Assembly (NCBI RefSeq): GCF_000412675.1
Contig: NC_021505.1
Span: forward strand, 186,001-250,000
DNA from: Pseudomonas putida NBRC 14164
GTDB lineage: Bacteria; Pseudomonadota; Gammaproteobacteria; Pseudomonadales; Pseudomonadaceae
Direction: 5' to 3'
DNA length: 64,000 nucleotides
The first letter of the stretch is position 1. Each line of letters opens with the position of its first letter. The notes beneath the pieces are model-generated. The model saw nothing but the letters and a program-made list of their open reading frames with translations. It was not told where the DNA came from and did no database searches. Positions 1-13,400 of this stretch are shown here, piece by piece. Position numbers and translations under genes: made by a program.

Positions 1-446
1 TTGCCGTGGTTGACGTCGAACTTGTGCTGCGGCTGGGCGAAGAACACGCGGCCGCTATAGTCGCTTTGCAGGGCTTCGCGGCTGACATGCACCTCGCCGC
101 CGTCGCTCTCACTGAGCAACAGGCGCGCGGTATCTTCGTTCTCCCAGCCCAGCAGGACGGCACTGCGGCCTTCCTTCAGCAGCAGCATCGCCGGCATGGC
201 GATGCTCGGGATCTGCTCCAGCTTGCGCTGCAGCAGACGCCCTTGCAGGCCGGCCCGGGCGGCGGCGCGGGGCAGCAGCTCGGGGCTCAGGCGCTGTGCG
301 GGCAGCGGCAGGCCGGTGGTCAGCATGACCCGGCTGGCGGGTTTCTGGTGCAGGACACACAGGCTCAGCAGGCTATCCAGCAAGGGATCGTCATGCTGAC
401 TGCGTGGATCATGGCTGAGTTGGACTCGACTGACTTCAGATTCCAC
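1..446 (-). CDS. lapB: LapB, type I secretion ABC transporter (N-terminal part, cut by window edge)
   Basis: Reading leftward from GTG 446, the frame encodes VESEVSRVQLSHDPRSQ and stays open to base 1, giving about 148 residues of a protein that would normally exceed 700. The fragment covers the N-terminal C39-peptidase-like domain, roughly residues 18-135, found in type I secretion ATPases of RTX adhesins. The segment DPLLDSLLSLCVLHQKPAS stands where true C39 peptidases carry a DCG-type catalytic cysteine motif. No such motif is present, so the domain is probably a substrate-docking C39-like domain. The membrane and nucleotide-binding domains lie outside the window. A GAGAG sequence lies about 7 bases before the GTG. 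LapB with LapC and LapE exports LapA, whose gene starts divergently at 1450. Confidence 0.85.
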   Translation of the reverse strand, partial: MESEVSRVQLSHDPRSQHDDPLLDSLLSLCVLHQKPASRVMLTTGLPLPAQRLSPELLPRAAARAGLQGRLLQRKLEQIPSIAMPAMLLLKEGRSAVLLGWENEDTARLLLSESDGGEVHVSREALQSDYSGRVFFAQPQHKFDVNHG

Positions 447-1449
447 GCGGCGCTCTCTTCATCCTTGTGGTGGGTGGGGTGGGTGTGCCGCCGTTAAGGT
501 CTGGCCGGCTCGCCCTGGCTTTCAATGGTGCTGCCAAGCGGTGTAGGTAGGGGCTACGACGCCCTTATGGCTGAGCAGACGGCCAATGGTCGCCTCGAAT
601 CGATACTGAGTAAACAATTGTACGTCGTTCATTGCTACCAGACTGCTCCCGGGCAGTGGGTGTTTCATTTTTGATCCGGTGTGGGTACAGCCTGAAGCAC
701 TTTCAGCAGCATAGCCTGCCCGCCAGACAGTGAGTGGGCCGCCTATGATCGATCTTTGTCTTCGTCATTTAATGGGCGCTGATTTGTTGACGGTTTTAAA
801 AGTGCTGATCGTTAAAATTCATCGTACAAAGTCTGCTTGCACGCTTGGCGCTGGTTCAGAAATCGTCAAGGGTTTGCCATCATCGCGGTGTCAGTATCTG
901 CGCAATCGTTCTCTATCTGTCTGATCTGCGATGAAGCGTTGTCGCAGGCCGGGCGCTGTAAAAGGCTGGCGTTGGCTCGAACCCTATACAGCCCCGATGT
1001 TGCCTCGTTTTGACGCCCCGGCCTGTCCGGTTTCAGGCAAGGTTTGTGCTTGTAAGGAGTTGGCAGCCTGGGGCGCGAAAGTAATCTGAAAATTGACGCG
1101 TGCACGTTTGACGGTTGCCGATGGGCGGCTGTTCTGCAGCATTAAATGCCGATGTCCCGGCGTTAAAAACGTCGCTGGAACTAGCGTTAAGCAAGCTTTC
1201 GATGATGTACGACATTTGTCCTCAATGAACGGTTGGCTAAGGTACAAATATCAATGTGACATTACATTGCCGATTGTTTAGGATGGCCTCTATAAGGTCA
1301 ATAGTTTGGCATTTAAGTAATTCCAAATAGTTATAGACGAAAAATTGACGCAATAAAGCGTCAAGAGATCATCGACATAGTTCCGCCTGCAGTGGCTTGC
1401 GAGTGCCGCTCTGGCATGGAAGTACCCATAGGGTCACACGGAGAGTCCA
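447..1449. promoter_or_regulatory. lapB-lapA divergent intergenic region (about 1 kb)
   Basis: No convincing gene is present. The short open frames here lack ribosome-binding sites and recognisable products. Base composition is more AT-rich than the flanking genes, especially at 770-830 and 1240-1370. The region must carry the promoters of lapB (left) and lapA (right). An AT-rich segment with FleQ-box-like sequences and a perfect inverted repeat lies in the last 150 bases before lapA. A weaker FleQ-like match, ATCTGAAAATTGAC, lies at 1084-1097. The length is large for two divergent genes and suggests complex control. Confidence 0.6.
1297..1364. promoter_or_regulatory. Candidate FleQ boxes and palindrome upstream of lapA
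   Basis: GTCAATAGTTTGGC at 1297-1310 and GACGAAAAATTGAC at 1336-1349 each match 11 of 14 positions of the Pseudomonas FleQ-box sequence GTCAATAAATTGAC. A perfect inverted repeat follows: TTGACGC (1345-1351), spacer AATAAA, GCGTCAA (1358-1364). TTGGCA at 1306-1311 could be a -35 element, with the AT-rich TTATAG near 1331 as a weak -10. In P. putida, lapA is known to be controlled by FleQ and c-di-GMP. The exact sites here are inferred by eye. Confidence 0.4.
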
Positions 1450-4400
1450 ATGAGCAGCGTTGTAGCCATCGTCAAAAGCATTGTCGGCCAGGTTATTGCG
1501 GTATCCCCAGAGGGCATTCGTCGTGTGCTCATCGAAGGGGACCGCCTGCTGGCAGGTGAGGAAGTGCTCACTGGCCCGGGTGGCGCAGTTACTTTGGAGC
1601 TAGCCGATGGCCGTCTGCTTGACCTGGGCCGCGACAGCCAGTGGAGCGCCGATGCGCCTGACAGCAGCACCGACCTGAGCCAGGCGACCGCGCAGGCCGC
1701 GCCGTCGGTAGAAGAGCTGCAACAGGCGATCGCGGCCGGTGTCGACCCGACTACCGAGCTTGAAGCCACCGCAGCTGGCCCGTCCGCAGCGGGCGGCGGC
1801 GGCGCGCTTGGCGGTGGTCACAGCTTCGTGATGCTCGAAGAAACCGCGGGTCGGGTCGATGCTACCGTTGGCTTCCCGACGGAAGGGCTGGGCTTTGCTA
1901 CCGGGCTCGACAGCGAAGAGGTTGGCTTGCTGGATACCACCAGCAATAACCAAGTGACTACGCCGACGATCGACACCAACGTTGCTACCGACCTGATTCT
2001 TGGCGCCACTCCTTCCATCAGCGAAGCGGGTGGCGTAATCGTCTATACCGCCACGGTTGGCCAGGCGCCGACCACCAACCTGGTCGTCACCCTGTCCAAT
2101 GGTGCCGTAATCGTCATCCCGGCCGGGCAGACCAGCGGCAGCGTCAATGTCGTGGTCCCGGCAAATGACACGCCTTATATCGACGGTGGCCAGATCTCGG
2201 CAACTGTAACGGGTACCACCGGCGGCAACGGCCTGACGGTGACAGTGCCGCAAACGCCGGCAGTCACCCAGGTTACCGATACCATCGACACCACCACTGC
2301 GACGCTGACGGCGAACCCGTCGGTGACCGAAGGTGGCGTAATTACCTACACCGTGACCCTGAGCAACCCTGCCCAGACGCCGGTGACCGTGACGCTGTCC
2401 AACGGGCAGGTAATCACCATCGAAGCTGGCAAGACCCAAGGCAGCGTCGACTTCCAGACCCCGGCGAACGACGTCTACAACAACGGTTCGACCGTCAGTA
2501 CCACGATCACCGGCGCTACAGGTGGCAATTTCGAGCAACTGACGCCGAACCCTGCACCGGCTGAAACGGTAATCAGTGACTCGGTCGATAACACGACCGC
2601 CACTCTGACCGCTTCGCCAAGCGTCACTGAAGGTGGCGTGATCACCTACACCGTGACCCTGAGCAACCCTGCCCAGACGCCGGTAACCGTGACACTGTCC
2701 AATGGGCAGATCATCACTGTTGAAGCGGGCAAAACCCAAGGCAGCGTTGATTTCCAGACCCCGCCGAACGACGTCTACAACAACGGTTCGACTGTCAGCG
2801 TCACCATCGAGAACGCCACTGGCGGTAACTTCGAGCAGCTGACCCCGAATCCGACCCCGGCTCAGACCACGATCAACGATTCGGTCGACACCACCACCGC
2901 AACCCTGACCGCTTCGCCAAGCGTCACTGAAGGTGGCGTGATCACCTACACCGTGACCCTGAGCAACCCTGCCCAGACGCCGGTGACCGTGACCCTGTCC
3001 AATGGGCAGACCATCACTGTTGAAGCGGGCAAAACCCAAGGCAGCGTTGATTTCCAGACCCCGGCGAATGACGTCTACAACAACGGTTCGACCGTCAGCG
3101 TCACTATCGAAAACGCCACCGGCGGCAACTTCGAGCAACTGACCCCGAATCCGACCCCGGCTCAGACCACGATCAACGATTCGGTAGACACCACCACTGC
3201 GACTTTGACTGCTTCGCCAAGCGTTACTGAAGGTGGCGTGATCACCTACACCGTGACCCTGAGCAACCCTGCCCAAACTCCGGTAACCGTGACCCTGTCC
3301 AACGGCCAGACCATCACCGTTGAAGCCGGCAAAACCCAGGGCAGTGTCGACTTCCAGACCCCGGCGAACGACGTCTATAACAACGGTTCGACTGTCAGTG
3401 TCACCATCGAAAACGCCACTGGCGGTAACTTCGAGCAGTTGACGCCGAACCCGACCCCGGCTCAGACCACGATCAACGATTCGGTAGACACCACCACAGC
3501 GACCCTGACCGCTTCGCCAAGCGTTACTGAAGGCGGCGTGATCACCTACACCGTGACCCTGAGCAACCCTGCCCAGACGCCGGTAACCGTGACCCTGTCC
3601 AACGGCCAGACCATCACCGTTGAGGCCGGCAAAACCCAAGGCAGCGTTGATTTCCAGACCCCGGCGAACGACGTCTACAACAACGGCTCGACCGTCAGTG
3701 TCACCATCGAAAACGCCACCGGCGGCAACTTCGAGCAGCTGACCCCGAATCCGACCCCGGCTCAGACCACGATCAACGATTCGGTAGACACTACCACCGC
3801 AACCCTGACGGCGAGCCCGTCGGTGACCGAAGGTGGCGAGATCACCTACACCATCACCCTGACCAACAAAGATGGTCTGCCGATCAACAACCATGCAGAG
3901 CTGTACTTCAAGCTGACCGATGGCACGACGGTCGTTGTGGCCGCCAACAGCACCACCGGTTCAGCCACTGCAACCGCGCCGGATAACGTCTATGTCGGGA
4001 CTAACCAGCCGGTGGTCAATGCCATCGATGCCGTCAGCGGCGCGGACGCGTGGAAGTTTGAAAACCTGAACCTGGACAAGACCCCGGTCAGCACCCAGGT
4101 AACCGATGAGCCGGGCACCCCAGGCAACGAAGGTGACTTGGTCAAAGTCACCATCACCGCCGACCAGACCTCGGTGGCCGAGAACGTCAAACCGACGTTC
4201 ACCGTGCACGTCAACCAACCGCTGGACCACGATCTGGTCGTGACCCTGAGCAACAACGCTCAGGTCACCATCAAGGCCGGCGAGACAAGCGCACCGTACA
4301 CTCACGACGCACAAGGCGATGACGTCTACAAAGACTCGGGCGAAATCAGCCTGGGCATCAACTCGGCGGTAGATGCTACCGGTGCGACCTTCGAGAACCT

Positions 4401-7400
4401 GCAGCTTGGCGGCGCGGCTACCGTTCAAGTGACCGACACCACCGACGAAGTGGTAGCGAAGCTGACCGCAACCCCTTCGGTGACCGAAGGTGGCGAAATC
4501 ACTTACACCATCACGCTGACCAACAAAGACGGTCTGCCGATCAACAATCACGGCGCCCTGACCTTCACGCTGAGCGACGGTAAGACCGTCATCACCGTAC
4601 CGGCCAATGGCACCAGCGGTTCGATCACCGTGACTGCCCCGGACAACGTCTACGTCGGCAGTAACACCCCGGTGGTGCAGTCTATCGCCACTGTTGCTGG
4701 CGCGGATGTCGGCAAGTTCGAGCAGCTGACCTTGGACAAGACTCCGGTGAGCACCACTGTCACCGACGAACCAGGTTCGGGCACTCCGGGCACCGGCAAC
4801 CAGGGCGACCTGGTGCAGGTCACCATCACCGCCGACCAGACTTCGGTCGCCGAGAACGTCAAACCGACCTTCACCGTGCACATCAACCAGCCGCTGGACC
4901 ACGACTTGGTTGTGACCCTGAGCAACAATGCCCAGGTCACCATCAAGGCGGGCGACACCAGCGCGCCGTACACCCACGATGCGCAGGGCGACGACGTCTA
5001 CAACGACGCCGGTGAAATCAGCGTTGGCATCAAATCGGCTGTGGACGCCACCGGTGCGACTTTCGAAAACCTGGAGCTCGGCGGCGCTGCGAAAGTGGAT
5101 GTCACCGACACCACCGACGAAGTGGTGGCGAAACTGACCGCTACCCCTTCGGTGACCGAAGGCGGCGAGATCACCTACACCATCACCCTGACCAACAAAG
5201 ACGGCCTGCCGATCAACAACCACGGCGCCCTGACCTTCACGCTGAGCGACGGTAAAACCGTCATCACCGTGCCGGCCAACGGCACTACCGGCTCGATCAC
5301 CGTGACTGCCCCGGACAACGTCTACGTCGGCAGCAACCCAGCGGTGGTCAACTCCATCGCGACCGTTGCGGGCGCTGACGTCGGTAAGTTCGAGCAACTG
5401 ACCCTCGACAAGACGCCGGTCAGCACCACTGTTACTGACGAGCCAGGTACCCCGGGCAACCCAGGCGGCAACAACGAAGGCGATCTGGTCAAGGTCACCA
5501 TCACCGCCGACCAGACTTCGGTGGCCGAGAACGTCAAACCGACCTTCACCGTGCACATCAACCAGCCACTGGACCACGACCTGGTCGTGACCCTGAGCAA
5601 CAATGCCCAGGTCACCATCAAGGCCGGTGATACCAGCGCGCCGTATACCCACGATGCGCAGGGCGACGACGTCTACAACGACGCCGGTGAGATCAGCGTT
5701 GGCATCAAGTCCGCTGTGGACGTTGATGGTCGTACCTTCGAAAACCTGGAGCTCGGCGGCGCTGCGAAAGTGGATGTCACCGACACCACCGACGAAGTGG
5801 TGGCGAAGCTGACCGCTACCCCTTCGGTGACTGAAGGCGGCGAGATCACCTACACCATCACCCTGACCAACAAAGACGGCCTGCCGATCAACAACCACGG
5901 CGCCCTGACCTTCACGCTGAGCGACGGCAAGACCGTCATCACCGTGCCGGCCAATGGCACCAGCGGTGCGATCAGCGTGACTGCTCCGGACAACGTCTAC
6001 GTCGGCAGCAACCCAGCGGTGGTCAACTCGATAGCGACCGTTGCGGGCGCTGACGTCGGTAAGTTCGAGCAGCTGACCCTGGACAAGACTCCGGTGAGCA
6101 CCACTGTCACCGACGAACCAGGTTCGGGCACTCCGGGCACCGGCAACCAGGGCGACCTGGTGCAGGTCACCATCACCGCCGACCAGACTTCGGTCGCCGA
6201 GAACGTCAAACCGACCTTCACCGTGCACATCAACCAGCCACTGGACCACGACCTGGTCGTGACCCTGAGCAACAATGCCCAGGTCACCATCAAGGCCGGC
6301 GACACCAGCGCGCCTTACGAGCACGCGGCACAAGGCGACGACGTTTACAACGACGCTGGCCAGATCAGCCTGGGCATCAATTCGGCGGTCGACGCCACTG
6401 GCGCCACCTTCGAGAACCTGCAACTGGGCGGTGCGGCCACCGTTCAAGTGACCGACACCACTGATGAAGTGGTAGCGAAGCTGACCGCGACCCCTTCGGT
6501 CACCGAAGGCGGCGAGATCACCTACACCATCACCCTGACCAACAAAGACGGTCTGCCGATCAATAACCACGGCGCCCTGACCTTCACGCTGAGCGACGGC
6601 AAGACCGTCATCACCGTGCCGGCCAACGGCACCAGCGGTTCGGTCACCGTGACTGCTCCGGACAACGTCTACGTCGGCAGCAACCCAGCGGTGGTCAACT
6701 CGATTGCGACCGTTGCGGGCGCTGACGTCGGCAAGTTCGAGCAACTGACCCTCGACAAAACCCCGGTCAGCACCACCGTTACTGACGAGCCAGGTACTCC
6801 GGGCAACCCAGGTACCCCAGGCGGCAACAACGAAGGCGACCTGGTCAAGGTCACCATCACCGCCGACCAGACTTCGGTGGCCGAGAACGTCAAACCGACC
6901 TTCACCGTGCACATCAACCAGCCACTGGACCACGACCTGGTCGTGACCCTGAGCAACAATGCCCAGGTCACCATCAAGGCCGGTGATACCAGCGCGCCGT
7001 ATACCCACGATGCGCAGGGCGACGACGTCTACAACGACGCCGGTGAGATCAGCGTTGGCATCAAGTCCGCTGTGGACGTTGATGGTCGTACCTTCGAAAA
7101 CCTGGAGCTCGGCGGCGCTGCGAAAGTGGATGTCACCGACACCACCGACGAAGTGGTGGCGAAGCTGACCGCTACCCCTTCGGTGACTGAAGGCGGCGAG
7201 ATCACCTACACCATCACCCTGACCAACAAAGACGGCCTGCCGATCAACAACCACGGCGCCCTGACCTTCACGCTGAGCGACGGCAAGACCGTCATCACCG
7301 TGCCGGCCAATGGCACCAGCGGTGCGATCAGCGTGACTGCTCCGGACAACGTCTACGTCGGCAGCAACCCAGCGGTGGTCAACTCGATAGCGACCGTTGC

Positions 7401-10400
7401 GGGCGCTGACGTCGGTAAGTTCGAGCAGCTGACCCTGGACAAGACTCCGGTGAGCACCACTGTCACCGACGAACCAGGTTCGGGCACTCCGGGCACCGGC
7501 AACCAGGGCGACCTGGTGCAGGTCACCATCACCGCCGACCAGACTTCGGTCGCCGAGAACGTCAAACCGACCTTCACCGTGCACATCAACCAGCCACTGG
7601 ACCACGACCTGGTCGTGACCCTGAGCAACAATGCCCAGGTCACCATCAAGGCCGGCGACACCAGCGCGCCTTACGAGCACGCGGCACAAGGCGACGACGT
7701 TTACAACGACGCTGGCCAGATCAGCCTGGGCATCAATTCGGCGGTCGACGCCACTGGCGCCACCTTCGAGAACCTGCAACTGGGCGGTGCGGCCACCGTT
7801 CAAGTGACCGACACCACTGATGAAGTGGTAGCGAAGCTGACCGCGACCCCTTCGGTCACCGAAGGCGGCGAGATCACCTACACCATCACCCTGACCAACA
7901 AAGACGGTCTGCCGATCAATAACCACGGCGCCCTGACCTTCACGCTGAGCGACGGCAAGACCGTCATCACCGTGCCGGCCAACGGCACCAGCGGTTCGGT
8001 CACCGTGACTGCTCCGGACAACGTCTACGTCGGCAGCAACCCAGCGGTGGTCAACTCGATTGCGACCGTTGCGGGCGCTGACGTCGGCAAGTTCGAGCAA
8101 CTGACCCTCGACAAAACCCCGGTCAGCACCACCGTTACTGACGAGCCAGGTACTCCGGGCAACCCAGGTACCCCAGGCGGCAACAACGAAGGCGACCTGG
8201 TCAAGGTCACCATCACCGCCGACCAGACTTCGGTGGCCGAGAACGTCAAACCGACCTTCACCGTGCACATCAACCAGCCACTGGACCACGACCTGGTCGT
8301 GACCCTGAGCAACAATGCCCAGGTCACCATCAAGGCCGGCGACACCAGCGCGCCGTACGAGCACGCTGCACAAGGTGATGACGTTTACAACGACGCCGGT
8401 GAAATCAGCGTTGGCATCAAGTCTGCTGTGGACGTTGATGGTCGTACCTTCGAAAACCTGGAGCTCGGCGGCGCTGCGAAAGTGGATGTCACCGACACCA
8501 CCGACGAAGTCGTGGCGAAGCTGACCGCGACCCCTTCGGTCACCGAAGGCGGCGAGATCACCTACACCATCACCCTGACCAACAAAGACGGCCTGCCGAT
8601 CAATAACCATGGCGCCCTGACCTTCACGCTGAGCGACGGCAAGACCGTCATCACCGTGCCGGCCAATGGCACCAGCGGTGCGATCAGCGTGACTGCTCCG
8701 GACAACGTCTACGTCGGCAGCAACCCAGCGGTGGTCAACTCGATAGCGACCGTTGCGGGCGCTGACGTCGGCAAGTTCGAGCAACTGACCCTCGACAAGA
8801 CCCCGGTCAGCACTCAGGTCACTGACGAGCCAGGTACTCCGGGCAACCCAGGTACCCCAGGCGGCAACAACGAAGGCGACCTGGTCAAGGTCACCATCAC
8901 CGCCGACCAGACTTCGGTGGCCGAGAACGTCAAACCGACCTTCACCGTGCACATCAACCAGCCACTGGACCACGACCTGGTCGTGACCCTGAGCAACAAT
9001 GCCCAGGTCACCATCAAGGCCGGCGACACCAGCGCGCCGTACGAGCACGCTGCACAAGGTGATGACGTTTACAACGACGCCGGTGAAATCAGCGTTGGCA
9101 TCAAGTCCGCTGTGGACGTTGATGGTCGTACCTTCGAAAACCTGGAGCTCGGCGGCGCTGCGAAAGTGGATGTCACCGACACCACCGACGAAGTCGTGGC
9201 GAAGCTGACCGCTACCCCTTCGGTGACTGAAGGCGGCGAGATCACCTACACCATCACCCTGACCAACAAAGACGGCCTGCCGATCAATAACCACGGCGCC
9301 CTGACCTTCACGCTGAGCGACGGCAAGACCGTCATCACCGTGCCGGCCAATGGCACCAGCGGTTCGATTACTGTCACTGCCCCGGACAACGTCTACGTTG
9401 GCAGCAACACCCCGGTAGTGCAGTCGATCGCGACTGTTGCTGGCGCGGATGTCGGCAAGTTCGAGCAGCTGACTCTGGATAAAACCCCGGTCAGCACCGC
9501 CGTCACCGACGAGCCAGGTTCGGGCACTCCGGGCACCGGCAACCAGGGCGACCTGGTGCTGGTGACCATCACCGCCGACCAGACCTCGGTAGCCGAGAAC
9601 GTCAAACCGACGTTCACCGTGCACATCAACACCGCCTTGGCCAACGACCTGGTCGTGACCCTGAGCAACAATGCCCAGGTCACCATCAAGGCCGGCCAGA
9701 CCAGCGCGCCATATGAGCACGCGGCACAAGGCGATGACGTCTACAACGACGCCGGTGAAATCAGCGTTGGCATCAAGTCCGCTGTGGACGTGGACGGTCG
9801 GACCTTCGAAAACCTGCAACTGGGCGATGCGGCCACCGTTCAAGTGACCGACACCACCGACGAAGTGGTGGCGAAGCTGACCGCAACCCCTTCGGTCACC
9901 GAAGGCGGCGAGATCACCTATACCATCACGCTGACCAACAAAGACGGCCTGCCGATCAACAACCACGGCGCCCTGACCTTCACGCTGAGCGACGGTAAGA
10001 CCGTCATCACCGTACCGGCCAACGGCACCAGCGGCTCGATCACCGTGACTGCCCCGGACAACGTCTACGTCGGCACCAACCCAGCGGTGGTCAACTCGAT
10101 TGCGACCGTTGCAGGGGCTGATGTTGGCAAGTTCGAGCAACTGACCCTGGACAAGACCCCGGTCAGCACTCAGGTCACTGACGAGCCAGGCACCCCGGGC
10201 ACCCCAGGCGGCAACAACGAAGGCGATCTGGTCAAAGTCACCATCACGGCCGATCAGACCTCGGTGGCGGAGAACGTCAAACCGACGTTCACCGTGCACA
10301 TCAATCAACCGCTGGACCACGACCTGGTCGTGACCCTGAGCAACAACGCTCAAGTCACCATCAAGGCCGGCCAGACCAGCGCGCCATACGAGCACGCAGC

Positions 10401-13400
10401 ACAAGGCGACGACGTCTACAAAGACGCCGGCGAAATCAGCCTGGGTATCAAGTCGGCAGCCGACATCGGCGGCCGTACCTTCGAGAACCTGCAGCTGGGC
10501 GACGCGGCGAAGGTCAATGTCACCGACACCAACGACGAAGTCATCGCAAAACTGACTGCGACCTCGTCGGTCACCGAAGGTGGCGTGATCACCTACACCG
10601 TGACGCTGACCAACAAAGACGGCCTGCCAATCGACAAGCACGGTGCGCTGACCTTTACCCTGGACGATGGCAAAACCACCATCACCATCCCGGCTAACGG
10701 TACAACCGGCACCGCTACGGTCACGGCTCCGGACAACGTCTACACCGGCACCAACGCTCCGGTCGTGAAGGCTATCCAGTCGGTCACCGGCGCGGATGTC
10801 GGCAAGTTCGAGCAGCTGACTCTGGATAAAACCCCGGTCAGCACCGCCGTCACCGACGAGCCAGGTTCGGGCACTCCGGGCACCGGCAACCAGGGCGACC
10901 TGGTGCTGGTGACCATCACCGCCGACCAGACCTCGGTAGCCGAGAACGTCAAACCGACGTTCACCGTGCACATCAACACCGCCCTGGCCAACGACCTGGT
11001 CGTGACCCTGAGCAACAACGCTCAAGTCACCATCAAGGCCGGCCAGACCAGCGCGCCATACGAGCACGCAGCACAAGGCGACGACGTCTACAAAGACGCC
11101 GGCGAAATCAGCCTGGGTATCAAGTCGGCAGCCGACATCGGCGGCCGTACCTTCGAGAACCTGCAGCTGGGCGACGCGGCGAAGGTCAATGTCACCGACA
11201 CCAACGACGAAGTCATCGCAAAACTGACTGCGACCTCGTCGGTCACCGAAGGTGGCGTGATCACCTACACCGTGACGCTGACCAACAAAGACGGCCTGCC
11301 AATCGACAAGCACGGTGCGCTGACCTTTACCCTGGACGATGGCAAAACCACCATCACCATCCCGGCTAACGGTACAACCGGCACCGCTACGGTCACGGCT
11401 CCGGACAACGTCTACACCGGCACCAACGCTCCGGTCGTGAAGGCTATCCAGTCGGTCACCGGCGCGGATGTCGGCAAGTTCGAGCAGCTGACTCTGGATA
11501 AAACCCCGGTCAGCACCGCCGTCACCGACGAGCCAGGTTCGGGCACTCCGGGCACCGGCAACCAGGGCGACCTGGTGCTGGTGACCATCACCGCCGACCA
11601 GACCTCGGTAGCCGAGAACGTCAAACCGACGTTCACCGTGCACATCAACACCGCCCTGGCCAACGACCTGGTCGTGACCCTGAGCAACAACGCTCAAGTC
11701 ACCATCAAGGCCGGCCAGACCAGCGCGCCATACGAGCACGCAGCACAAGGCGACGACGTCTACAAAGACGCCGGCGAAATCAGCCTGGGTATCAAGTCGG
11801 CAGCCGACATCGGCGGCCGTACCTTCGAGAACCTGCAGCTGGGCGACGCGGCGAAGGTCAATGTCACCGACACCAACGACGAAGTCATCGCGAAACTGAC
11901 TGCGACCTCGTCGGTCACCGAAGGTGGCGTGATCACCTACACCGTGACGCTGACCAACAAAGACGGCCTGCCAATCGACAAGCACGGTGCGCTGACCTTT
12001 ACCCTGGACGATGGCAAAACCACCATCACCATCCCGGCTAACGGTACAACCGGCACCGCTACGGTCACGGCTCCGGACAACGTCTACACCGGCACCAACG
12101 CTCCGGTCGTGAAGGCTATCCAGTCGGTCACCGGCGCGGATGTCGGCAAGTTCGAGCAGCTGACTCTGGATAAAACCCCGGTCAGCACCGCCGTCACCGA
12201 CGAGCCAGGTTCGGGCACTCCGGGCACCGGCAACCAGGGCGACCTGGTGCTGGTGACCATCACCGCCGACCAGACCTCGGTAGCCGAGAACGTCAAACCG
12301 ACGTTCACCGTGCACATCAACACCGCCCTGGCCAACGACCTGGTCGTGACCCTGAGCAACAACGCTCAAGTCACCATCAAGGCCGGCCAGACCAGCGCGC
12401 CATACGAGCACGCAGCACAAGGCGACGACGTCTACAAAGACGCCGGCGAAATCAGCCTGGGTATCAAGTCGGCAGCCGACATAGGCGGCCGTACCTTCGA
12501 GAACCTGCAGCTGGGCGACGCGGCGAAGGTCAATGTCACCGACACCAACGACGAAGTCATCGCGAAACTGACTGCGACCTCGTCGGTCACCGAAGGTGGC
12601 GTGATCACCTACACCGTGACGCTGACCAACAAAGATGGCCTGCCGATCAACAACCACTCGGCGCTGACCTTCACCCTGAACGATGGCAAGACCACCATCA
12701 CCGTGCCGGCCAACGGCACCGTGGGTACTGCCACTGTGACTGCCCCGGACAACGTCTACGTTGGTGCAAACGACCCTGTGATCAAGTCGATCGCTTCGGT
12801 CAGCGGCACTGATGTCGGCAAGTTCGAGCAACTGACCCTGGACAAGACCTCGGTCAGCACCACCGTGACCGACGAGCCAGGCTCGGGTACCCCGGGCACC
12901 GGCAACCAAGGTGACGTCACCACGGTCGGCATCACCGGCACCGGTTCGCTGACCGAGGGCGAAACCGGCCAGTACACGCTGACCCTGAGCAACGCCTCCA
13001 AGGCCGAAGTCACGATCACCCTCAGCTACAGCGGCACCGCCAAAAACGGTGAGGACTTCACCGGTGTCACCACCGTGAAGATCCCGGCCAACAGCACAGG
13101 CACCACGTTCAACATCGCTACCATCGACGACAAGCTGGTCGAAGGTACCGAGAACTTCGTGGTGAAAATCGAAACTGCCACCGGTGGCAACTTCGAGAAC
13201 CTGCAGGTGGATAGCAGCAAATCGAGCGTGACTACCACCATCCTCGACAACGACCACCTGCCAGTTTCGCCTGGAGGCGCGGTGTTTGGCGTGGAAGACA
13301 CCGACTACGTGTTCGCCTGGAGTGATTTCAAAGTCACCGATGCCGATGGCAACACCGGTCTGTCGGTGACCATTACCTCTATCCCGGGCGCAGGCAGCCT

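Noticed and set aside
6..497. Plus-strand frame at the left edge
   Set aside because: It is the complement of the lapB N-terminal coding region, which has clear family sequence on the minus strand.
730..924. 64-codon frame in the lapB-lapA gap
   Set aside because: No ribosome-binding site, no family motif, and composition like non-coding DNA.
4132..12909. Regular repeats considered as a CRISPR array
   Set aside because: Units are 672-684 bp, coding and without variable spacers, so they are adhesin domain repeats.
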